This document shows positions 25,421 to 37,497 of a DNA stretch of 64,000 nt, piece by piece (within the stretch, counting starts at the first letter, position 1; each line of letters starts with the position of its first letter). Made by a program: the position numbers and the translations under genes. The notes beneath the pieces are model-generated. The model saw only the letters and a list, made by a program, of their open reading frames with translations, was not told the DNA's origin and did not search any database. The stretch is taken from assembly GCA_021496925.1 (NCBI GenBank), contig CP053915.1, forward strand, positions 1,798,001 through 1,862,000, given 5' to 3'. This stretch comes from Acidovorax sp. YS12 (GTDB taxonomy: Bacteria > Pseudomonadota > Gammaproteobacteria > Burkholderiales > Burkholderiaceae_C).

Positions 25421-27445
25421 CTACTTGTTGAGCCACACGAAGTACGTCATGAGCCCGAACACACCCAGAATCATGACCAGCGCGTAATGGAAGATATAGC
25501 CGGACTGCACCCAGCGGACGATGCCCGCGAACCAGCCCACCAGCTTCCAGGAACCGTTCACCACGGCGCCGTCGATGATCGCCTGGTCGCCGCCCTTCCA
25601 CAGCCCCACGCCCAATGCACGGGCGCCGCGGGCGATGATGTTCTCGTTGATCCAGTCGAGGTAGTACTTGTTTTCCAGCAGCGTGTAGATGGGCTGGGCC
25701 GCGCGCTTGATGGCGGCCGGCAGAGCCGGATTCACCATGTACATGTAGTACGCGGCCACCACGCCCGCCAAGGCCAGCCAGAAAGGCGCCGTCTGCAGGC
25801 CGTGCAGCGCCATGGCCACCGGGCCATGGAAGGCCTGCGCCAGCTCCGCCATTGCGTGGTGCTTGGCGGCATCGACAAAAATCACGTCCTTGAAGAAGTC
25901 GCCAAACAGCATCGGCTGGATGAACAGGAAGCCGACGACCACCGAGGGAATGGCCAGCAGCACCAAGGGAACCGTCACCACCCATGGCGACTCGTGCGGC
26001 TTGTCGTCGTGGCCGTGGCCATGGTGGTCGTCATGCCCATGGTGGTGGGCGTCGGGATTCTGGTCGTAGCGTTCCTTGCCATGGAAGACCAGGAAATACA
26101 TGCGGAACGAATAGAACGCCGTGATGAACACGCCAGCGAGCACCGCGAAGTGCGCGAAGCCTGCGGCCGGGAGGTGGCTTTCATGCACGGCTTCGATGAT
26201 GCTGTCCTTGGAATAGAAACCGGAGAACAGCGGCGTACCGATCAGCGCCAGCGAACCCAGCAGCGAGGTGATCCAGGTGATGGGCATGTACTTGCGTACG
26301 GCGCCCATCCAGCGGATGTCCTGGTTGTGGTGCATGCCCATGATGACTGAGCCCGCGCCGAGGAACAGCAGCGCCTTGAAGAAGGCGTGCGTCATCAGGT
26401 GGAACACGGCCACCGAGTAGGCCGAGGCGCCCAGCGCCACGGTCATGTAGCCGAGCTGCGACAGCGTGGAATAGGCCACCACACGCTTGATGTCGTTCTG
26501 GATGATGCCCAGGAAGCCCATGAACAGCGCCGTGATGGCACCGATCACGAGGATGAAGTTCAGCGCGGTGTCGGACAGCTCGAACAGCGGCGACATGCGC
26601 GAGACCATGAAGATGCCCGCCGTCACCATGGTGGCGGCGTGGATCAGCGCGGAGATCGGCGTGGGGCCTTCCATCGAATCGGGCAGCCACACGTGCAGCG
26701 GGAACTGCGCCGACTTGCCCATGGCGCCGATGAACAGGCAGATGCAGATCACGGTGATCAACATCCAGTCGGTACCGGGGAAGCCCAGACCGCCCAGCTC
26801 GGCCGACTTGGCGAAGATTTCGCCGTAGTTCAGCGTGCCCGCGTAGGCCGCGATCAGGCCGATGCCCAGGATGAAGCCGAAGTCGCCGACGCGGTTGACC
26901 AGGAAGGCCTTCATGTTGGCGAAGATGGCCGTCGGCTTGTTGAACCAGAAGCCGATCAGCAGGTACGACACCAGGCCCACCGCCTCCCAGCCGAAGAACA
27001 GCTGCAGCAGGTTGTTGCTCATGACCAGCATGAGCATGGAGAACGTGAACAGCGAGATGTAGGAGAAGAAGCGGTTGTAGCCGTCATCCTCTTCCATGTA
27101 GCCGATGGTGTAGATGTGCACCATCAGCGACACGAAGGTCACCACGACCATCATCATGGCCGTCAGGCTGTCCACAAGGAAGCCCACCTCCATCTTCAGG
27201 CCGCCAACCACCATCCAGGTGTAGATGGTCTCGTTGAAGCGCGCGCCATGCACCGCCACGCTGTACAAGGTCAGCGCCGACAGGACGAATGCCACGAACA
27301 CACCGAGAATGGTGAGCGTGTGCGACAAGCGGCGGCCGATCCAGTTGCCGCCGAACGCGGTGCCGAAGAGACCGGCCAAGGCAGAGCCCGCCAGCGGCGC
27401 CAAGGGCACCGCCAGCAGTGTCGAAGCAGAAAGGGTTTGACTCAT
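25421..27445 (-). CDS. nuoL: NADH-quinone oxidoreductase subunit L
   Basis: This 674-residue distal membrane-arm subunit carries the long lateral helix at its C-terminus. Motifs include FFGWEAVGLVSYLLIGFW, QFPLHVWLPDSMEGPTP and NDIKRVVAYSTLSQLGYM. The ATG at 27445 (MSQTLSAST) is preferred over an upstream codon that would extend through the spacer after nuoK. A loop at residues about 465-485 is extraordinarily rich in His and Asp (HHHGHDDHHGHGHDD), placed between helices before the PHESPWVVTVPL segment. Confidence 0.96.
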   Translation of the reverse strand: MSQTLSASTLLAVPLAPLAGSALAGLFGTAFGGNWIGRRLSHTLTILGVFVAFVLSALTLYSVAVHGARFNETIYTWMVVGGLKMEVGFLVDSLTAMMMVVVTFVSLMVHIYTIGYMEEDDGYNRFFSYISLFTFSMLMLVMSNNLLQLFFGWEAVGLVSYLLIGFWFNKPTAIFANMKAFLVNRVGDFGFILGIGLIAAYAGTLNYGEIFAKSAELGGLGFPGTDWMLITVICICLFIGAMGKSAQFPLHVWLPDSMEGPTPISALIHAATMVTAGIFMVSRMSPLFELSDTALNFILVIGAITALFMGFLGIIQNDIKRVVAYSTLSQLGYMTVALGASAYSVAVFHLMTHAFFKALLFLGAGSVIMGMHHNQDIRWMGAVRKYMPITWITSLLGSLALIGTPLFSGFYSKDSIIEAVHESHLPAAGFAHFAVLAGVFITAFYSFRMYFLVFHGKERYDQNPDAHHHGHDDHHGHGHDDKPHESPWVVTVPLVLLAIPSVVVGFLFIQPMLFGDFFKDVIFVDAAKHHAMAELAQAFHGPVAMALHGLQTAPFWLALAGVVAAYYMYMVNPALPAAIKRAAQPIYTLLENKYYLDWINENIIARGARALGVGLWKGGDQAIIDGAVVNGSWKLVGWFAGIVRWVQSGYIFHYALVMILGVFGLMTYFVWLNK

Positions 27446-27474
27446 TTCTTCAGAACCTTGCGATGAACCGGGGC

Positions 27475-27783
27475 TCAACCCTTAAGGGTGTTGAGGTCTT
27501 CGGCATTGATGCTGGTCTTGTTGCGGAACAACAGCACCAGGATGGCCAGGCCGATGGCGGACTCGGCCGCCGCCACGGTGAGGATGAAGAACACGAACAC
27601 CTGGCCGTGCATGTCTCCGAGGTAGCTGGAGAAGGCGACGAAGTTCATGTTCACGGCCAGCAGCATCAGCTCAATGGCCATGAGCAGGACGATCAGGTTC
27701 TTGCGGTTGAGAAAGATACCCACGACGGCGATGGCGAACAGCATCGCGCCCAGCGTGAGGTAGTGGCCCAGGGTCAACGTCAT
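27475..27783 (-). CDS. nuoK: NADH-quinone oxidoreductase subunit K
   Basis: This 102-residue membrane subunit has three helices and the conserved glutamates in LLMAIELMLLAVN and AAESAIGLAI that form part of the proton path. The length is exactly normal for NuoK. The start at 27783 overlaps the nuoJ stop (ATGA). Confidence 0.96.
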   Translation of the reverse strand: MTLTLGHYLTLGAMLFAIAVVGIFLNRKNLIVLLMAIELMLLAVNMNFVAFSSYLGDMHGQVFVFFILTVAAAESAIGLAILVLLFRNKTSINAEDLNTLKG

Positions 27784-28442
27784 GCTTTCTTCTCCTCTGC
27801 TTCGGCAGCCGCCACGGGCTCCGCCTTGCGGGTGACTGCCATCTTGACCAGCTCGACGCGGTCCTGTGCGCGTGCACGCAGCTGCATGGCCGCCTCGACG
27901 GTCTTGGTGTCCTTGCGCTTGCGCAGCGTCAGCGCGATGGCCGCGACCATGGCCACGAGCAGGATCACGGCGGCGATCTCTACCGGGTACAGGTACTGCG
28001 TGTAGAGCAGCTTGCCCAGCACCTTGGTGTTCGAATACGGCACGGCCTGGCCTGCGGCATCGACCAGGGCGGTCATGGCCTTGGGCTCATCGATGCCGCG
28101 GAAGCCGCCCATCAGCACCAGCGCCATTTCAAAGGCGATGATGGCGCCGACCAGGGCCGCCAGCGGGAAATGCTTCCAGAAGCCCTGGCGCACGGTGTCG
28201 ATGCGGATGTCCAGCATCATCACCACGAACAGGAACAGCACCATCACCGCGCCCAGATAAACCAGCACCAGGGTGATACCGAGGAACTCCGCCTTCAGCA
28301 GCAGCCAGATGCCTGCCGCCTGCGAAAAGGCCAGGATGAGGTTGAGCACGGCGTGCACCGGGTTGCGCGCCGTGATGACACGGAAGGCGGCGAACAGCAG
28401 CACGACCGAGAAGAGATAGAAAAAACCAGTTTTGGCGTCCAT
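27780..28442 (-). CDS. nuoJ: NADH-quinone oxidoreductase subunit J
   Basis: This 220-residue membrane subunit has five hydrophobic helices in the first 170 residues, including the conserved LVYLGAVMVLFLFVVMML with its pi-bulge region. The ATG at 28442 (MDAKTGFFYLFSVV) fits the family. The C-terminal tail, about 50 residues, is charged and Ala/Glu/Lys rich and is longer than in E. coli (184 aa). It is coupled to nuoK by an ATGA overlap. Confidence 0.95.
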   Translation of the reverse strand: MDAKTGFFYLFSVVLLFAAFRVITARNPVHAVLNLILAFSQAAGIWLLLKAEFLGITLVLVYLGAVMVLFLFVVMMLDIRIDTVRQGFWKHFPLAALVGAIIAFEMALVLMGGFRGIDEPKAMTALVDAAGQAVPYSNTKVLGKLLYTQYLYPVEIAAVILLVAMVAAIALTLRKRKDTKTVEAAMQLRARAQDRVELVKMAVTRKAEPVAAAEAEEKKA

Positions 28443-28471
28443 GAATTTCTCGCAGTGGTTCAGGCGCCGCC

Positions 28472-28981
28472 TCAGCGGTACTTGGCGTCCGCGGCCTTGG
28501 CCGCGGCGATCTGAGGCTCGTAGCGGTCGCCAACGGCCAAGAGCATGTCCTTGGTGAAGTACAGGTCGCCGCGCTTTTCGCCGTGGTACTCGAAGATTTG
28601 CGTTTCCACGATCGAATCCACCGGGCAGCTTTCCTCGCAGAAACCGCAGAAGATGCACTTGGTCAGGTCGATGTCGTAGCGCGTGGTGCGGCGCGAGCCA
28701 TCGGCGCGCACGTCGGATTCGATGGTGATGGCCATCGCCGGGCACACGGCCTCGCACAGCTTGCAGGCGATGCAGCGCTCCTCGCCGTTGTCATAGCGGC
28801 GCAGCGCGTGCAGCCCGCGAAAACGCGGCGACAGCGGCGTCTTCTCCTCGGGGTAGTACACGGTGACCTTGCGCGCGAAGGTATAGCGTCCCGTCAGGGC
28901 CATGCCCTTGGCGAGCTCCCAGAGCATGAAGCTCTTGAAAAAGTCCTTGATCGAGAAGGACGTTGCGACAGCAGCAGACAT
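28472..28981 (-). CDS. nuoI: NADH-quinone oxidoreductase subunit I (2 x [4Fe-4S])
   Basis: This 169-residue peripheral-arm subunit carries clusters N6a and N6b. Two ferredoxin motifs are complete: CIACKLCEAVCPAMAI and CIFCGFCEESCPVDSI. The N-terminal amphipathic stretch (SIKDFFKSFMLWELAKGM) anchors it to the membrane arm. It lies between nuoH and nuoJ in the usual order. Its maturation would use the SUF system encoded 13 kb away. Confidence 0.96.
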   Translation of the reverse strand: MSAAVATSFSIKDFFKSFMLWELAKGMALTGRYTFARKVTVYYPEEKTPLSPRFRGLHALRRYDNGEERCIACKLCEAVCPAMAITIESDVRADGSRRTTRYDIDLTKCIFCGFCEESCPVDSIVETQIFEYHGEKRGDLYFTKDMLLAVGDRYEPQIAAAKAADAKYR

Positions 28982-28993
28982 TCTCTTCCCCGC

Positions 28994-30076
28994 TTATTTC
29001 CAGATGTTCCACGGCGAGTGCAGCCAGGCACCGACGATGAGCAGCCACACCAGCGTGACCGGGATGAAGATCTTCCAGCCCAGGCGCATGATCTGGTCAT
29101 AGCGGTAGCGCGGGAAGGTCGCACGGATCCAGATGAACATGGAGACCACCAGGAACGTCTTGGCTGCGAGCCAGATCCAGCCCGGGATGAAGGACAGGGC
29201 CTCGAACGGCGGCAGCCAGCCACCCAGGAACATCAGCACGGCCAGGATGGAGACCAGCCACATCGCGGCGTATTCCGCCAGGAAGAAGATGGCGAAGCCC
29301 ATGCCCGAATACTCGACCATGTGGCCGGCCACGATCTCCGCCTCGCCTTCGACCACGTCGAACGGGTGGCGGTTGGTTTCGGCCACGCTGGAAATCAGGT
29401 ACACCACGAAGATGGGCAGCAGCGGCAGCCAGTTCCATGCCACGAACGTGCCAGCGAACATGCCGCTGAACGCCGAACCCTTGGCTTGCGCCAGGACGAT
29501 CTCGGTCAGGTTCATGCTGCCCGACACCATGATGACCACCAGGAAGCAGAAGCCCATGGCGATTTCATAGCTCACCATCTGTGCCGAAGCACGCAGCGCA
29601 CCCAGGAAGGCGTACTTGGAGTTGGACGCCCAGCCCGCGATGATGACGCCATAGACCTCGATGGAGGTGATGGCGATGATGAGCAGCAGCCCGGCATTCA
29701 CGTTCGCCAGCGCGACGTCGGGGCCGAAGGGAATGGCCACCCAGGCGGCCAGGGCCGGCATGATGGCCATCACCGGCCCGAGGAAGAACAGCCCTTTGCT
29801 GGCCGCCGTCGGCTCGATGATTTCCTTGGTCAGGAGCTTCAGGCCATCGGCAATCGGTTGCAGCAGGCCCAGCGGGCCGACGCGGTTCGGGCCCACGCGC
29901 ACCTGCATGAAACCGAGCAGCTTGCGTTCCCACAACGTGAGATAGGCCACGGCACCCATGAGCGGCGCCAGGATGCAGACGATCTTGATCAGAATCCACA
30001 GCACGGGCCACGCCACGCCCATCCACCAGGGCTGGGCAATGAGGTTCAGGCCTCCGTTGTACAGCGCGTCGATCAT
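28994..30076 (-). CDS. nuoH: NADH-quinone oxidoreductase subunit H
   Basis: This 360-residue membrane subunit forms much of the quinone-binding chamber. About eight to nine helices are visible. Conserved stretches are ERKLLGFMQVRVGPNRVGP, the Glu-rich loop ETNRHPFDVVEGEAEIVAG, and YSGMGFAIFFLAEY. The start overlaps the nuoG stop by ATGA. Confidence 0.96.
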   Translation of the reverse strand: MIDALYNGGLNLIAQPWWMGVAWPVLWILIKIVCILAPLMGAVAYLTLWERKLLGFMQVRVGPNRVGPLGLLQPIADGLKLLTKEIIEPTAASKGLFFLGPVMAIMPALAAWVAIPFGPDVALANVNAGLLLIIAITSIEVYGVIIAGWASNSKYAFLGALRASAQMVSYEIAMGFCFLVVIMVSGSMNLTEIVLAQAKGSAFSGMFAGTFVAWNWLPLLPIFVVYLISSVAETNRHPFDVVEGEAEIVAGHMVEYSGMGFAIFFLAEYAAMWLVSILAVLMFLGGWLPPFEALSFIPGWIWLAAKTFLVVSMFIWIRATFPRYRYDQIMRLGWKIFIPVTLVWLLIVGAWLHSPWNIWK

Positions 30077-32190
30077 GCAGCGGCCCCTTCACGTGCCTCG
30101 CGGGCGTCAGCGGTCAGTTGCAGCGCGGGCGCGCGGCGCACCAGGCTGTCCAGTTGATAAATGCTCGCCGCCACGGGCGCCTCTGCAGGGCCATGGGCCA
30201 CGGCGATGGGTGCCTGGGTGGCATTGCTCAGTTGCTCGGCCGGCAGGCTGGCCAAGCCGCCAGCAGCCTGTGCCAGGACTTCCTGCGAGGACTCGAACGC
30301 CACACCCGGAACGCCCATCAGATTGGCCAGCACGCGCAGCACCTTCCACGCGGGGCGTGTTTCGCCCAGGGGCCTCACCACAGCATGGAAGCTCTGGATG
30401 AGACCCTGCGCGTTGACGAAGCTGCCGGACGTTTCGGTGAAGGGCGCGATCGGCAGCAGCACGTCGCTGAACGCCATATTGGTCTTGAACGGACTGAGCG
30501 TGACCACCATGTCGACCTCGGCCAAACCCTGGGCCGTGCGCGCACCAGCCGCGGAGTCGAACTCCGGCTCGGTATTGAGCAGCAGTGCTGCCTTGAGGCC
30601 GCCCGCCAGCATCTGCTGCGCGTTCAGGCCACCGTGGCGCGGCTGCGCTCCGGCGAACTGCGCGCCCACGGTATTGGCGGCCTCCGTCAGATAGCCGAAC
30701 GCCGCGCCGGTTTGCACGGCGATCCACTGCACCAGCGCCAGCAGGCTGGACGCCTGGGCATGGTGGGCGGCTGCGTTGCCCAGGAGAACCGCCTTGCGCT
30801 CCCCGGAGAGCAGCGCACGGGCGATCGTCAATGCCTCGCCATCGGCCTGGCCCTGGGCCGGTGCATCCACACCTTTTTCCTGCGCCACGGCGGCGGCAAC
30901 GTCGGCCAGCGCCTGGGTCCAGTCGGCCGGCGCGACCACCGAATGCACGGCGGGCATGGCCCAGTCGTAGGCCTGGCCATTGATCGCGAACACCTTGGCG
31001 CCCTTGCGTGCCGCCTGGCGGATGCGCTGCGCGAACAAGGGGTGGTCCTTGCGCAGATTCGAGCCCAGCACCAGCACCGACTGCAGTTCGGACAAGGCAG
31101 CGATCGGCAAGCCCAGCCAGCGCACACCCTCGAACGCTGGGAACTCGGCGTTGCGCAGGCGATAGTCGATGTTGTCGCTGCCCACACCGCGCACCAGGGC
31201 GCCCGCAAGGTACAGTTCCTCCAGCGTGCTGTGCGGGCTCACGAGTGCGCCGATGGCACCGGCGCCATGCTTGTCGCGCACGCACTTCAGGCCATTGGCC
31301 ACGTATTCGAGCGCGGTCTGCCAATCGACTTCCTGCCACTGGCCGCCCTGCTTCAGCATGGGGCGCGTCAGGCGTTCGTCGCCGTTCAGCGCCTCGTAGG
31401 AGAAGCGGTCACGGTCGGCAATCCAGCACTCGTTCACGGCGTCGTTCTCGAACGGAACGACGCGCATGACCTTGTGGTTCTTCACCTGGACGATGAGGTT
31501 GGCCCCGGTCGAGTCGTGTGGCGACACCGACTTGCGGCGCGAAAGTTCCCAGGTGCGGGCGCTGTAGCGGAAAGGCTTGCTCGTCAGCGCGCCCACGGGG
31601 CACACGTCGATCATGTTGCCCGAGAGTTCGGAGTCGACCGTATCGCCCTTGACCGGGGTGATCTCGGAGTGCTCACCCCGGTTGACCATACCCAGCTCCA
31701 TGACGCCGCCGATCTCCTGGCCGAAACGCACGCAACGCGTGCAGTGGATGCAGCGGGTCATCTCCTCGGTGGAAATCAGCGGGCCAATGTCCTTGGCCGG
31801 CACCACGCGCTTTTCCTCGCCATAGCGGGAAGACGATGCACCATAGCCCACGGCCAGATCCTGCAGCTGGCACTCGCCGCCCTGGTCGCAGATCGGGCAG
31901 TCCAGCGGGTGGTTGATGAGCAGGAACTCCATCACCGACTGCTGCGCCTTGATGGCTTTGTCGGTCTTGGTGCGCACGATCATGCCTTGCGTCACCGGCG
32001 TGGCGCAGGCCGGCATGGGCTTGGGCGCCTTCTCGACGTCGACCAGGCACATGCGGCAGCTGGCCGCGATCGACAGCTTCTTGTGGTAGCAGAAATGGGG
32101 AATGTAGACGTTGGCCTTTTCCGCCGCATGGATCACCATGCTGCCCTCGCCAACCTCCACCTTCTGACCGTCCAGTTCAATTTCAACCAT
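30073..32190 (-). CDS. nuoG: NADH-quinone oxidoreductase subunit G
   Basis: This 705-residue Fe-S subunit has an N-terminal [2Fe-2S] domain (HFCYHKKLSIAASCRMCLVD, then PACATPV) and the His-ligated N5 cluster in HPLDCPICDQGGECQLQD. The motif RCIHCTRCVRFGQEI and the later DVCPVGALTSKPF carry cluster N4. The C-terminal half is a molybdopterin-oxidoreductase-like fold without active-site ligands, as in all complex I. It is followed directly by nuoH and preceded by nuoF, 14 bp away. Confidence 0.96.
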   Translation of the reverse strand: MVEIELDGQKVEVGEGSMVIHAAEKANVYIPHFCYHKKLSIAASCRMCLVDVEKAPKPMPACATPVTQGMIVRTKTDKAIKAQQSVMEFLLINHPLDCPICDQGGECQLQDLAVGYGASSSRYGEEKRVVPAKDIGPLISTEEMTRCIHCTRCVRFGQEIGGVMELGMVNRGEHSEITPVKGDTVDSELSGNMIDVCPVGALTSKPFRYSARTWELSRRKSVSPHDSTGANLIVQVKNHKVMRVVPFENDAVNECWIADRDRFSYEALNGDERLTRPMLKQGGQWQEVDWQTALEYVANGLKCVRDKHGAGAIGALVSPHSTLEELYLAGALVRGVGSDNIDYRLRNAEFPAFEGVRWLGLPIAALSELQSVLVLGSNLRKDHPLFAQRIRQAARKGAKVFAINGQAYDWAMPAVHSVVAPADWTQALADVAAAVAQEKGVDAPAQGQADGEALTIARALLSGERKAVLLGNAAAHHAQASSLLALVQWIAVQTGAAFGYLTEAANTVGAQFAGAQPRHGGLNAQQMLAGGLKAALLLNTEPEFDSAAGARTAQGLAEVDMVVTLSPFKTNMAFSDVLLPIAPFTETSGSFVNAQGLIQSFHAVVRPLGETRPAWKVLRVLANLMGVPGVAFESSQEVLAQAAGGLASLPAEQLSNATQAPIAVAHGPAEAPVAASIYQLDSLVRRAPALQLTADAREAREGAAA

Positions 32191-32204
32191 ATGCTTTCTC
32201 GCGA

Positions 32205-33550
<1,346 letters not shown>

Positions 33551-33554
<4 letters not shown>

Positions 33555-34038
33555 GCCTTGCCCTCCGTAGCCTTGAGACCGTCGACAAGCTGGTCGAGCT
33601 TCTCGCCGTCCATGAAGCTGCACATGTTGCGGTCGTTCACCAGCATCACCGGCGCGTCGGCGCAGGCGCCCAGGCACTCGCATTGCTGCAGCGTGAACAG
33701 GCCGTCGGCCGTGGTCTCGCCCATCTGGATGCCCAGCTTGGCTTCGAGGTGGTGCAGTGCCTCGTAGCCGCCGCGCAACTGGCACGGCAGGTTGGTGCAG
33801 ACGTTGAGCTTGAACTTGCCCACCGGCTGCTGGTTGTACATGTTGTAGAAGGTGGTGACCTCATGCACCGCGATCTGCGGCATGCCGAGAACCTCGGCGA
33901 TCACCGCCTCGCTCTCCTGGCTCACCCAGCCCTGCTCCTGCTGCACGATGGACAGGCAGGCCATCACGGCCGATTGTTTCTGCTCCGGCGGGTACTTGGC
34001 CACTTCGCGGGCGAAACGCTGCTTGGTCGCTTCGGTAA

Positions 34039-34042
<4 letters not shown>
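33551..34042 (-). CDS. nuoE: NADH-quinone oxidoreductase subunit E
   Basis: This 163-residue thioredoxin-like subunit holds the [2Fe-2S] cluster N1a. The four cysteine ligands appear as CTNLPC (C-x4-C) and CLGAC (C-x3-C). The helical N-terminus with YPPEQKQSAVMACL and the motif VTTFYNMYN are standard. It overlaps nuoD upstream and nuoF downstream, each by ATGA. Confidence 0.96.
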
Positions 34043-35292
<1,250 letters not shown>

Positions 35293-35322
35293 GGTGGTTC
35301 ACGAAGGCAGCCTTGCGGCGCC

Positions 35323-35931
35323 TCAGTGCAGGCCTCCGTAGTTGTCTTCGCGGATGATGCGCGGGGTGATTTCGCGCGGCTCGATGCTCACGGGCTCGTA
35401 CACCACGCGGCGGCGCTCGGCGTCGTAGCGCATTTCCACATGGCCCGACACCGGGAAATCCTTGCGGAACGGATGGCCGATGAAGCCGTAGTCGGTCAGG
35501 ATGCGGCGCAGGTCGTCGTGCCCTTCGAAGACGATGCCGAACAGGTCGAACGCCTCGCGCTCGAACCAGTTGGCGCCGCTCCACACGGCGGTCACCGAAT
35601 CGATCACCGGCAGGTCGTCGTCGGCGCAGAACACCTTCACGCGCAGGCGCTGGTTCAGGCCGACCGAGAGCAGGTGCGAGACTACGGCGAAGCGCGGGCC
35701 ATCGGTGCCGATATCGCGGTAGGCCGAGTAATCGACGCCGCACAGGTCCACCAGCTGCTCGAAACGGCAACCGGGCGCGTCGCGCAACTGGCGCATGGCC
35801 TCCAGGTAGTCAGTGGCGGACACGACCAGCGTGACCTCATCGAGGGCGATCGTCAGCGCACGCACCTTGCCGCCAAGGGCGGCGGCCACGGCGTCGCGGG
35901 TTTCTTCGGGGCGAATGGCAACAGCAGTCAT
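35323..35931 (-). CDS. nuoC: NADH-quinone oxidoreductase subunit C
   Basis: This 202-residue 30-kDa-type peripheral subunit has the signature ERE(A)FDLFGIVFEGHDDLRRIL, here seen as FEREAFDLFGIVFEGH, followed by DYGFIGHPFRKDFP. It is separate from nuoD, unlike the fused nuoCD of E. coli. nuoB ends 7 bp upstream. Confidence 0.96.
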   Translation of the reverse strand: MTAVAIRPEETRDAVAAALGGKVRALTIALDEVTLVVSATDYLEAMRQLRDAPGCRFEQLVDLCGVDYSAYRDIGTDGPRFAVVSHLLSVGLNQRLRVKVFCADDDLPVIDSVTAVWSGANWFEREAFDLFGIVFEGHDDLRRILTDYGFIGHPFRKDFPVSGHVEMRYDAERRRVVYEPVSIEPREITPRIIREDNYGGLH

Positions 35932-35938
35932 GGGACCC

Positions 35939-36418
35939 TCAGACGCGCGCGATGGTGTTGGTACGGCGGATCTTCTGCTGCAACTGCAGAATGCCGTAGA
36001 TCAGGGCCTCCGCCGTGGGCGGGCAGCCGGGCACGTAGACATCCACCGGCACCACGCGGTCGCAGCCACGCACCACCGAGTAGCTGTAGTGGTAGTAGCC
36101 ACCACCATTGGCGCACGAGCCCATGGACAGGACCCAGCGCGGCTCGGACATCTGGTCGTACACCTTGCGCAGGGCCGGCGCCATCTTGTTGCACAGGGTG
36201 CCGGCCACGATCATCAGGTCGGACTGGCGCGGACTGGCGCGGAACACCTCGGCGCCGAAACGCGCCAGGTCATAACGCGCCGAGGCCGCATGCATCATCT
36301 CCACCGCGCAGCAGGCCAGACCAAAGGTCATGGGCCAGATGGAGCCGGTCTTGGCCCAGTTCACCACCGCGTCGTAGCTGGTGGTGACGAAGCCTTCCTT
36401 CATCACGCCTTCAATCAT
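35939..36418 (-). CDS. nuoB: NADH-quinone oxidoreductase subunit B
   Basis: This 159-residue subunit holds the terminal [4Fe-4S] cluster N2 next to quinone. The tandem cysteines are in FGLACCAVEMM. The other two ligands are in MGSCANGGGYY and VPGCPPTAEALIYG. Length and order fit NuoB exactly. It lies 24 bp after nuoA. Confidence 0.97.
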   Translation of the reverse strand: MIEGVMKEGFVTTSYDAVVNWAKTGSIWPMTFGLACCAVEMMHAASARYDLARFGAEVFRASPRQSDLMIVAGTLCNKMAPALRKVYDQMSEPRWVLSMGSCANGGGYYHYSYSVVRGCDRVVPVDVYVPGCPPTAEALIYGILQLQQKIRRTNTIARV

Positions 36419-36442
36419 CGTGTCAGTCCTTGTTGGAGCCGT

Positions 36443-36802
36443 TTATTCCCAGTCCAGCGCGCCTTTTTTCCATTCATAGGCGAAGCCCACGACCAGAATG
36501 GCGAGAAAGATGGCAACGGCGGCGAAACCCGCCAAGCCCACATCCTGCAAGGCCACAGCCCAGGGGAAGAGGAAGGCGATTTCCAGGTCAAACAGGATGA
36601 AGAGGATGGCTACCAGGTAGTAGCGCACATCGAACTTCATGCGCGCGTCTTCGAAGGCCTCGAAGCCGCATTCGTAGGGGGAATTTTTCTGGGGATCGGG
36701 CCGGTTGGGGCCGAGCACATACCCCAGGACCAGCGGAACGACGCCAACCGCAGCGCCGACCAGGATGAACAAGAGAACGGGGAGGTACTGATCGAGGTTC
36801 AT
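36443..36802 (-). CDS. nuoA: NADH-quinone oxidoreductase subunit A
   Basis: This 119-residue membrane subunit has three hydrophobic helices and the conserved loop SPYECGFEAFEDARMKFDVRYYLVAI, with the family Cys and Glu residues (motif around residues 42-68). It is the first gene of the nuo operon. The promoter is probably in or before the tRNA-Leu gene that lies 74 bp upstream on the same strand. Confidence 0.96.
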   Translation of the reverse strand: MNLDQYLPVLLFILVGAAVGVVPLVLGYVLGPNRPDPQKNSPYECGFEAFEDARMKFDVRYYLVAILFILFDLEIAFLFPWAVALQDVGLAGFAAVAIFLAILVVGFAYEWKKGALDWE

Positions 36803-36875
36803 CTGGGGTTGTGCTCATCGCTTCCCCCGCCCCGCTGGCGACCACTGCCTGGCCGGCTGGGCAGAGGTTTTGTAT

Positions 36876-36960
36876 TGGTGCCGTCGGCGAGACTCGAACT
36901 CGCACAGCTTTCGCCACTACCCCCTCAAGATAGCGTGTCTACCAATTTCACCACGACGGC
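36876..36960 (-). tRNA. tRNA-Leu (anticodon GAG)
   Basis: Read on the minus strand, the 85-nt sequence folds as a class II tRNA. The 7-bp acceptor stem GCCGTCG/CGACGGC is perfect, and the 3' CCA is encoded (36876-36878). The D-loop contains AATTGGTAGAC, and the anticodon arm CTATC-TTGAGGG-GGTAG shows GAG at positions 34-36. A variable arm of about 12 nt follows, and the T-arm contains GTTCGAGTC. It lies between secG and nuoA in the same direction. Confidence 0.95.
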
Positions 36961-37079
36961 TGATTTATGCATCTGGATGGCATGAGGAACCTTTGCAGGC
37001 TTTGGCTTTCCAGACAATCCAGGATTCTACCCGGTAAAAACCCTGGACAGCCTCTCATGCACCCAAATTGTGACATTTT

Positions 37080-37454
37080 TTATTTCGAGGGAATCTGCGC
37101 CGCGCCCGATGCCGCTTCGGCCGGCACGACGGGTGCGGAAGCCTCTACGGCAGGTGCCGTCACGGCGGGCACGGCGGCGCCCGGCCCTTCGAGCACGCTG
37201 CCCACACCGGCCGGGCGGCTGTTGCCCAGGTAGGCCAGCGCCAGGGTGGCGATGAAGAACACCGTGGCCAGCCCGGCCGTGCTGCGCGAGAGGAAGTTCG
37301 CGCTGCCGGAGGCGCCGAACAGGCTGCCGGCGCTGCCGCTGCCAAAGGCCGCCCCCATGTCGGCACCCTTGCCGTGCTGGATCAGGATCAGTCCGATCAT
37401 GCCCAGTGCGGACAGCATCTGCACTGCCAGGATCACGTTCGTCAACATGTTCAT
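37080..37454 (-). CDS. secG: preprotein translocase subunit SecG
   Basis: This 124-residue small membrane subunit of the SecYEG channel has two helices (residues about 3-21 and 58-76) around the conserved cytoplasmic loop HGKGADMGAAFGSGSAGSLFG. The C-terminal tail is rich in Ala, Pro and Val and extends beyond the core. It follows tpiA and precedes the tRNA-Leu gene. Confidence 0.95.
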   Translation of the reverse strand: MNMLTNVILAVQMLSALGMIGLILIQHGKGADMGAAFGSGSAGSLFGASGSANFLSRSTAGLATVFFIATLALAYLGNSRPAGVGSVLEGPGAAVPAVTAPAVEASAPVVPAEAASGAAQIPSK

Positions 37455-37497
37455 TGCTTCTCTTCTTTCCTATGGTTTGACCGTTGGCGCCCAGCCT

